DNA of 64,000 nucleotides from Bacteroidota bacterium (GTDB lineage: Bacteria > Bacteroidota > Bacteroidia > UBA8524), in the NCBI GenBank assembly GCA_008933805.1, contig WBUH01000018.1:32876-96875 (forward strand), given 5' to 3'. Positions 60,315-64,000 of the stretch are shown here, in pieces. The position numbers and the translations under genes were made by a program. Position 1 is the first letter of the stretch; each line of letters starts with the position of its first letter. A model generated the notes under the pieces. That model made no database searches. It saw only the letters and a list, made by a program, of their open reading frames with translations, and had not been told where the DNA came from.

Positions 60315-61121
60315 TCAAAAAAGTTTGTTTGAAACGGGGTAGTTAACCCAAAGGCATTCAGTTTTTTTTGATTTGTAATTCGTGTTTCTATCAGTTTTAG
60401 TAATTAGTGTCCATTTTTTGGGCGTAAGCAATTCTTCATAAAGCTCACAATGGTAGCCGCTTATCATTATTCTGCACTTTGAGCAATTAGCAATAGCCAA
60501 CAAACGCCGGTGCTGCCCTTCAGTAAACTCGTGTTTATAAATGTTTTTAGCATTGCGTGTCTCTGCCAAATAGGGCGGGTCTAAATAGACAAAAACATTT
60601 GGCGAATTATACTTTTCAAGAAGCTCGAAAACATCCAGGTTTTCTATCTGAATACCCCTGAGTTTGTCAACAGCCCTGTGTAAGTGGGTTATTTTACGAT
60701 TCCACGTATTAACCCTACATACATCATTAGGCTTTATGTTTATTTGATTACCCCAACTATGCCATGTTTTCTGTGAACTACCTGAAAAGGATTGAAGGTT
60801 GCGGGTGAAAAATTTTCGTGCCTTTTCTATTTCAGAATCGGTTTCGGCAATTAAAGAATTACAGTCCTCTCTGCTAAATGGAGTAAAGTATATTGCTCTA
60901 ATTAACTCTTCAGGATTATAGCGAAGTTGTTTAAAAAAGTTTACAACATCGTTATTAATGTCATTCATAGTAACAAGAGTTGCTGAAACATTCAGAGCAA
61001 CCGAGCCACTTCCGCTCATAGCGTCGACAAAATGAATGATGTTGTCGGGCAAATTGCCTATAATCCACTCCAAGTGTCGGGTTTTTCCGCCATAATATCT
61101 GAGAAGGCTTATTTTTTCCAT
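60315..61121 (-). CDS. Adenine-specific DNA methyltransferase (Dam/D12 class)
   Basis: 268 residues. N-terminal LLRYYGGKTRHLEWI (the D12-class KYxGxK-type start), motif I DAMSGSGSVALN and catalytic motif IV DPPY (VYLDPPYL, near 188). The C-terminal GYHCELYEELL matches D12 enzymes. Methylates adenine in a short target, probably against host restriction. It ends on the duplicated methylase start. Confidence 0.9.
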   Translation of the reverse strand: MEKISLLRYYGGKTRHLEWIIGNLPDNIIHFVDAMSGSGSVALNVSATLVTMNDINNDVVNFFKQLRYNPEELIRAIYFTPFSREDCNSLIAETDSEIEKARKFFTRNLQSFSGSSQKTWHSWGNQINIKPNDVCRVNTWNRKITHLHRAVDKLRGIQIENLDVFELLEKYNSPNVFVYLDPPYLAETRNAKNIYKHEFTEGQHRRLLAIANCSKCRIMISGYHCELYEELLTPKKWTLITKTDRNTNYKSKKTECLWVNYPVSNKLF

Positions 61122-61122
61122 T

Positions 61123-61593
61123 TTACTTTATTTCAGGCCAATCCCAATACGCCTGCCCTTGCGGGGCATATATTTTATGGGGCACAGTTAGTAGGGCTAT
61201 TGGGGGTTGCCCTTTTGGAAAAATAGTAATACAAGGGGCTAAATCTCCCCCCTCAGTTACTATTGCGGCAATTGGGTAAACGGGTATAGGTGTACCATCA
61301 GGCATATTACCCTTGGTTGCGTTTGGCACATCATAGTAATGTACTATTCTGCCCAAAGTGGGTATTTGTAAAATTTTATCAGCAAATTGTTTTGCAGGCT
61401 GCCAATTTACCTGTATTGTTTCACCGTCTTTGTTCATCGGGTGAACAATAAAAACGCACGGTGCCTGCATTGCTAACCTAAATTCAACGTGCAGATTTTC
61501 CGTGTACTCTTTTTCAAGCATGGGAAACAATTGTTGGGTGATTTGGGCAATGGCTCTGTCAATGCCCATTCTTTTTTCGATTTCTGTTGTCAT
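61123..61593 (-). CDS. Protein of unknown function
   Basis: 156 residues from ATG 61593 (MTTEIEKRMGIDRAIAQITQQ); the longer frame begins at a TTG overlapping the upstream gene. Helical N-terminus then mixed fold with several Pro-rich turns (PDGTPIPVYPIAAIVTEGGDLAP). Unrecognised; 1 bp from the adenine methylase. Confidence 0.6.
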   Translation of the reverse strand: MTTEIEKRMGIDRAIAQITQQLFPMLEKEYTENLHVEFRLAMQAPCVFIVHPMNKDGETIQVNWQPAKQFADKILQIPTLGRIVHYYDVPNATKGNMPDGTPIPVYPIAAIVTEGGDLAPCITIFPKGQPPIALLTVPHKIYAPQGQAYWDWPEIK

Positions 61594-61597
61594 GACT

Positions 61598-61858
61598 TTA
61601 TTTATTATCAATGTGAACCGTGCCGGCCAGCGGCATAAGTGAGGGTATTTTTGTCTTTGTTAGAACAAACACTTCGTATTCTTTGCCGAACTGAAAATGG
61701 TTGTAGTTTGGGTCTCCTTTGTCGACACTGAAGGTTAATTGTGTGTTCCATCCCAACAACGCCGTTTCATTGCTTACTGAAGGGTTTAGGGTAATTGTTT
61801 TGTTCGAGTCTGTTTCGTTTATCGAGGCTACGCGCCACGTTGATACTTGTTTTGCCAT
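61598..61858 (-). CDS. Small protein of unknown function
   Basis: 86 residues, beta-rich and soluble (MAKQVSTWRVASINETDSNKTITLNPSVSNETALLGW, FGKEYEVFVLTKTKIP). Possibly an OB-fold; unrecognised. Confidence 0.55.
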   Translation of the reverse strand: MAKQVSTWRVASINETDSNKTITLNPSVSNETALLGWNTQLTFSVDKGDPNYNHFQFGKEYEVFVLTKTKIPSLMPLAGTVHIDNK

Positions 61859-61868
61859 ATTGCTTGTG

Positions 61869-62528
61869 TTAGGTTGTAATTAATTCTTTAATGGTTTGGC
61901 CTACTTGGGCTTCAAATTGCTGTGGTGTAAATGCTTGATAAGTAATTACCCACACCAGCGGATTGCTTTCCCAAGGGAATGTTTGACGGTACAGTTGATT
62001 CCATAATGCCCGGTAATCGTCCAAAGCTGCCGCAAGGGTTGCTTCATCATAGCAATAGGATTTTCTCATGCCTTCAGCAACCGCGTCTTTCCCTGTAATT
62101 TTATTCAATTGCTCTACTCTCACTCCTGTGACTAATAGAAACAATCTTGCTGAGGACAATGGAGCATGAATAGCTGGCGTCCATTTAGTTTTGCTTATTA
62201 CGCTTTGGGGGTATATCTCGTAATCCGCTTTGTAAATGGGCTTATCCATGTCAGCGTTATTTGAAAACGTTTCGCGTTGCCAAAGCCAATCACCGGGACC
62301 ACCAAAATCAGAAAAGCAATTAAACCGTTCGCCCTCCCCCTCAAATACCGCCGCCCATTTGGCGCGCGTTTCAATGTATTCCATGTGCGAAAACGAAAGT
62401 TTTTCAGATTCAAATAGTTTGCTAATGCCCGGTCGGCGGGTTTCTGTTTTATTCCCCAAGTAATTTTGCAAAGCCATCTCTGCGCTGAACAAAGCAGGGG
62501 TTAACCGTTTCTTATTTTTTAGTATCAT
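61869..62528 (-). CDS. ASCH-like phage protein
   Basis: 219 residues. Contains KTETRRP near 32, GDWLWQRETFSN near 82, the segment WTPAIHAPLSSARLFLLVTGVRVEQLNKITGKDAVAEGM (about 116-154) and WVITYQ, the pattern of ASCH/PUA-like phage proteins (K-T-x-R ... GDxLWVRE ... R..L.V..VR.E.L..I...DA..EG). Such proteins are thought to bind RNA or modified nucleotides. Confidence 0.75.
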   Translation of the reverse strand: MILKNKKRLTPALFSAEMALQNYLGNKTETRRPGISKLFESEKLSFSHMEYIETRAKWAAVFEGEGERFNCFSDFGGPGDWLWQRETFSNNADMDKPIYKADYEIYPQSVISKTKWTPAIHAPLSSARLFLLVTGVRVEQLNKITGKDAVAEGMRKSYCYDEATLAAALDDYRALWNQLYRQTFPWESNPLVWVITYQAFTPQQFEAQVGQTIKELITT

Positions 62529-62704
62529 AGTGTAGTTGCGTAATACGTTTCAGACTCGTCTGCTGTTGGGGCGCACATTATAACCTCGCAAAAAGGGTGG
62601 TTTTTGTGAAACTCCGCAAGTGCTTCGTCCTCATTGTCGGCATCAATGCGGGCGGTTTTAGTTTTACTGCTGGTGTCGTCGAAATAGTTAATTATATATA
62701 CCAT
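62525..62704 (-). CDS. Small 59-residue protein of unknown function
   Basis: ATG at 62704, TGA at 62525-62527 overlapping the start of the ASCH-like gene. MVYIINYFDDTSSKTKTARI, then an acidic region DADNEDEALAEFHKNHPF. Overlap and operon position support it. Similar in style to short phage accessory proteins. Confidence 0.6.
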   Translation of the reverse strand: MVYIINYFDDTSSKTKTARIDADNEDEALAEFHKNHPFCEVIMCAPTADESETYYATTL

Positions 62705-62708
62705 AATT

Positions 62709-62831
62709 TTAGTGGTAGTTAATCCATAACCAAAGTGCTATAAGTCCTATCAAAATCAATAGTTCTGCAAAAAACTGAATTGGGTTTTCGCGGATATACT
62801 GGCGGATGGGCTTGCGCTTTTTTGACTTCAT
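62709..62831 (-). CDS. Small 40-residue membrane protein
   Basis: ATG 62831 to TAA at 62709-62711. Basic N-terminus MKSKKRKPIRQYIRENPIQ and one hydrophobic helix FFAELLILIGLIALWLWI. Fits the gap between two genes exactly; unrecognised. Confidence 0.6.
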   Translation of the reverse strand: MKSKKRKPIRQYIRENPIQFFAELLILIGLIALWLWINYH

Positions 62832-62833
62832 TG

Positions 62834-63157
62834 CTAAGCATTGGGGTTAAGCAACGTCTTGCGATGAGGCTCATCAGGGGTAAATGGAGTAATTTTCAGG
62901 TTCTTAACCCCGATTTCTCTCAACTCGTTAATCATATCTTCAGCTTGATGTTTTAACCAAACCGCTGCTCCTAATTTGCCCTGTTTCAGCAAAAAAGTGG
63001 TAGATGTTGGGGTTTCCGCATCAAGGTCAGGATGAAGATAGTGGCCGGGGTTAGTGGTGCTCTCAATAAAAAACACGCCTTTATAGGCTGCGTTCTCAGT
63101 GATGTCGCTCTTTATCTGTGCAAACCGTAGTTTTAGTTTTTTTAAATAGTTTCCCAT
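62834..63157 (-). CDS. Small protein of unknown function
   Basis: 107 residues from ATG 63157 (MGNYLKKLKLRFAQIKSDIT); the longer frame starts at a TTG. Basic helical N-terminus, ends RKTLLNPNA. Not recognised. Confidence 0.6.
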   Translation of the reverse strand: MGNYLKKLKLRFAQIKSDITENAAYKGVFFIESTTNPGHYLHPDLDAETPTSTTFLLKQGKLGAAVWLKHQAEDMINELREIGVKNLKITPFTPDEPHRKTLLNPNA

Positions 63158-63182
63158 TGTTGTAAGTTGTTTCAATTTGTTG

Positions 63183-63266
63183 CGGCAGGCCGGGAGTCGA
63201 ACCCGAATTTTATACTATCATTATGGCTATCGCATCCCTGCGTGTGCGACCGCGCACATACCTGCC
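63183..63266 (-). tRNA. tRNA-like sequence with degenerate anticodon arm
   Basis: On the minus strand GGCAGG pairs with CCTGCC, followed by T8/A9, a possible D-arm TGTG-CGCGGTCG-CACA with GG in the loop, and a perfect T-arm TCGGG-TTCGACT-CCCGG. Between D-arm and T-arm are 36 nt where I cannot fold a normal 5-bp/7-nt anticodon arm. It fills the gap between two phage genes. May be a decayed phage tRNA, a tRNA mimic or a chance fold. Confidence 0.4.
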
Positions 63267-63271
63267 TATTT

Positions 63272-63511
63272 TTATTTTTTTTCATTAAACACGGCTTCAA
63301 ACACCACGTTTTCTATTTTGTAAAATTTGTTAATGAATTGTGCCAGCGTTGCCGCCTGCTCCATTGTTGCAAACTCAATGGCGTTGTGTTTTTGTGCTAC
63401 GCCATGAAACTGAACGGGTAATTCTGTACCCTTTGAAAGTCCTGCTAAATAATGTTTGTACACTACTTTGCCGTCTTGAATGCGCGTCATTGCTATTACG
63501 TATGTTTCCAT
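63272..63511 (-). CDS. Small protein of unknown function
   Basis: 79 residues, soluble (METYVIAMTRIQDGKVVYKHYLAGL ... FATMEQAATLAQFINKFYKIENVVFE). Likely a small alpha/beta fold; its stop is 6 bp from the tRNA-like sequence. Not recognised. Confidence 0.6.
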   Translation of the reverse strand: METYVIAMTRIQDGKVVYKHYLAGLSKGTELPVQFHGVAQKHNAIEFATMEQAATLAQFINKFYKIENVVFEAVFNEKK

Positions 63512-63513
63512 GC

Positions 63514-63897
63514 TTATAATTCAAGATTGTTGGTTTCGCCTTTCAGGTAGGCGATTAATTCAGTGTTTTTCGCGCCCTCTTGGCAGATGTAAAACTCTAT
63601 CGGGCTGAAGGGTGCGAAATCAAGGCCAAACGCACCTTTCCTTGGAGGAAATAAGTGGTCGCTATATGGCGTTTCAAAAACCTGAACATCATTAGAAAAG
63701 GGCTTTGCGCAAAGGTTTAGTAATTCGACGGCGCGAGGTGAGGCGCAATCGTGTGTCATTTGGCCGTATATACAAAGCCCGGGTTTTGAAGGGTAAAGAA
63801 TTTCAAAATCTAAGTTTTGCAATTCTTCGGGTGTTGCGTGCAGCTTCAGGTTGTTGGCCTCCTCGCGCACGAGGGCTTTTAATTCTTCGGTTATCAT
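63514..63897 (-). CDS. Protein of unknown function
   Basis: 127 residues, acidic and soluble (MITEELKALVREEANNLKLHATPEELQ ... DFEILYPSKPGLCIYGQMTHDCASPRAVELLN). Overlaps the upstream partial gene as ATGA. Not recognised. Confidence 0.6.
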   Translation of the reverse strand: MITEELKALVREEANNLKLHATPEELQNLDFEILYPSKPGLCIYGQMTHDCASPRAVELLNLCAKPFSNDVQVFETPYSDHLFPPRKGAFGLDFAPFSPIEFYICQEGAKNTELIAYLKGETNNLEL

Positions 63898-64000
63898 AAC
63901 AATTTAATGTGTGATGCTTGCTTGATTGCGTTTGATGCCATTGTTTTATTGCGCTTAACCACAGAGCGCAGGGTTTTTATTTGTTGTAAATAGATGTGCC
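63894..64000 (-). CDS. 3' end of an early gene running off the window
   Basis: Open frame from the window edge to TGA at 63894-63896, ending TMASNAIKQASHIKLL. The ATGA overlap with the next gene supports it. Too short to identify. Confidence 0.4.
   Translation of the reverse strand, partial: HIYLQQIKTLRSVVKRNKTMASNAIKQASHIKLL

Larger units (their letters stand above)
59353..60315. repeat. Direct repeats bounding two small genes between dam-like and dcm-like genes
   Basis: Copy C is the start of the cytosine methylase gene (59353-59379; GCCTTCAAAAAGTCCTAAGT...). Copy A, 60278-60315, carries the same start (one mismatch over 24 bp, including ATGAAACACTTAGG) fused to GAAACTAAACC. Copy B, 59923-59945, repeats the CTTTTTGAAG..-AAACTAAACC part with a few changes. 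So the 5' end of the methylase gene was duplicated when the two small genes were inserted. Confidence 0.7.
39361..64000. mobile_element. Integrated phage-like element next to tRNA-Arg (right end outside window)
   Basis: A tyrosine recombinase gene starts about 180 bp from the tRNA-Arg 3' end and faces away from it. From there on the gene content is viral and almost all on the minus strand: regulator, RecA-like ATPase, spanin, two muralytic enzymes, holin, spike, virion proteins, replication-type protein and DNA methylases. The left attachment site is probably the tRNA 3' end (from about 39361). No second copy of the tRNA 3' end occurs up to 64000, so the right end lies beyond the window. Confidence 0.85.

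Noticed and set aside
58501..61121. Restriction-modification systems
   Set aside because: Two methylases are present but no endonuclease gene is adjacent, so they are better seen as orphan phage methylases.
39308..64000. Right attachment site within the window
   Set aside because: I searched for the tRNA-Arg 3' end (GGTTCGAGTCCCTTCGGGTC) and found no second copy; the tRNA-like sequence at 63183 has a different acceptor and T-arm.
1..64000. CRISPR arrays, rRNA operons and insertion sequences
   Set aside because: No regularly spaced direct repeats of 24-40 bp with spacers, no rRNA sequence and no transposase gene were seen.

Overview
The window looks like a Bacteroidota (Bacteroidetes) chromosome. 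Two complete secreted proteins end in type IX secretion (T9SS) sorting domains. Several promoters match the Bacteroidetes pattern TTG/TTTG-N19-21-TAnnTTTG. Shine-Dalgarno signals are not evident, many genes overlap as ATGA, and TonB-receptor, OmpA and choice-of-anchor proteins are typical of the phylum.

Positions 1-39300 are ordinary chromosome. On it lie a partial giant secreted beta-propeller protein, a DinB-family protein, an M16 peptidase and a RIC-type di-iron repair protein. An operon follows with a family-5 substrate-binding lipoprotein, a second lipoprotein and the NAD(P)HX repair enzyme Nnr. Next come parA-parB, two tandem double-OmpA proteins with a T9SS protein, a frameshifted apt, a TonB-dependent receptor and recG. 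A KAP P-loop NTPase with AT-rich sequence stands alone between recG and a manganese-type regulon (a DtxR/MntR repressor overlapping an NRAMP transporter fused to a universal stress domain) whose promoter carries a perfect inverted repeat. alaS, a GRDP/TIGR04222-like pair, heme oxygenase and a large T9SS protein complete this half. Intergenic gaps hold dispersed composite repeats and a cluster of palindromes.

At 39308 a tRNA-Arg(ACG) marks the left end of an integrated element that fills the rest of the window and runs off its right edge. A tyrosine recombinase faces right beside the tRNA; nearly all other genes (about 46) run left, tightly packed. Reading in transcription order from the right: small unknown genes and a tRNA-like sequence; an adenine methylase, two small genes flanked by repeats and a cytosine methylase that contains a second plausible reading frame; a winged-helix protein and a PAPS-reductase-like protein; a small helix-turn-helix gene; an eight-unit 10-bp repeat array; a long late operon of small membrane-anchored proteins, a likely major virion protein followed by a terminator, and a lectin-like spike; a lysis cassette (holin-like, amidase, GH108 muramidase, unimolecular-spanin-like lipoprotein); a RecA/RadA-type ATPase; and an operator-promoter region with an Xre-type regulator next to the integrase.

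The element is phage-like, yet I see no terminase, portal, tape-measure, sheath or tail gene in 24.5 kb, and many late proteins carry single membrane segments. My best inference is a temperate, perhaps tailless and membrane-containing phage. Several unrelated late proteins share short Met-x-Gly-Leu/Met motifs and a C-terminal Ser-x-Leu-Leu, and the same operon encodes a transglutaminase/cysteine-protease-fold protein. This may be a virion maturation or sorting system. It is the most novel signal in the window, and it is unproven.
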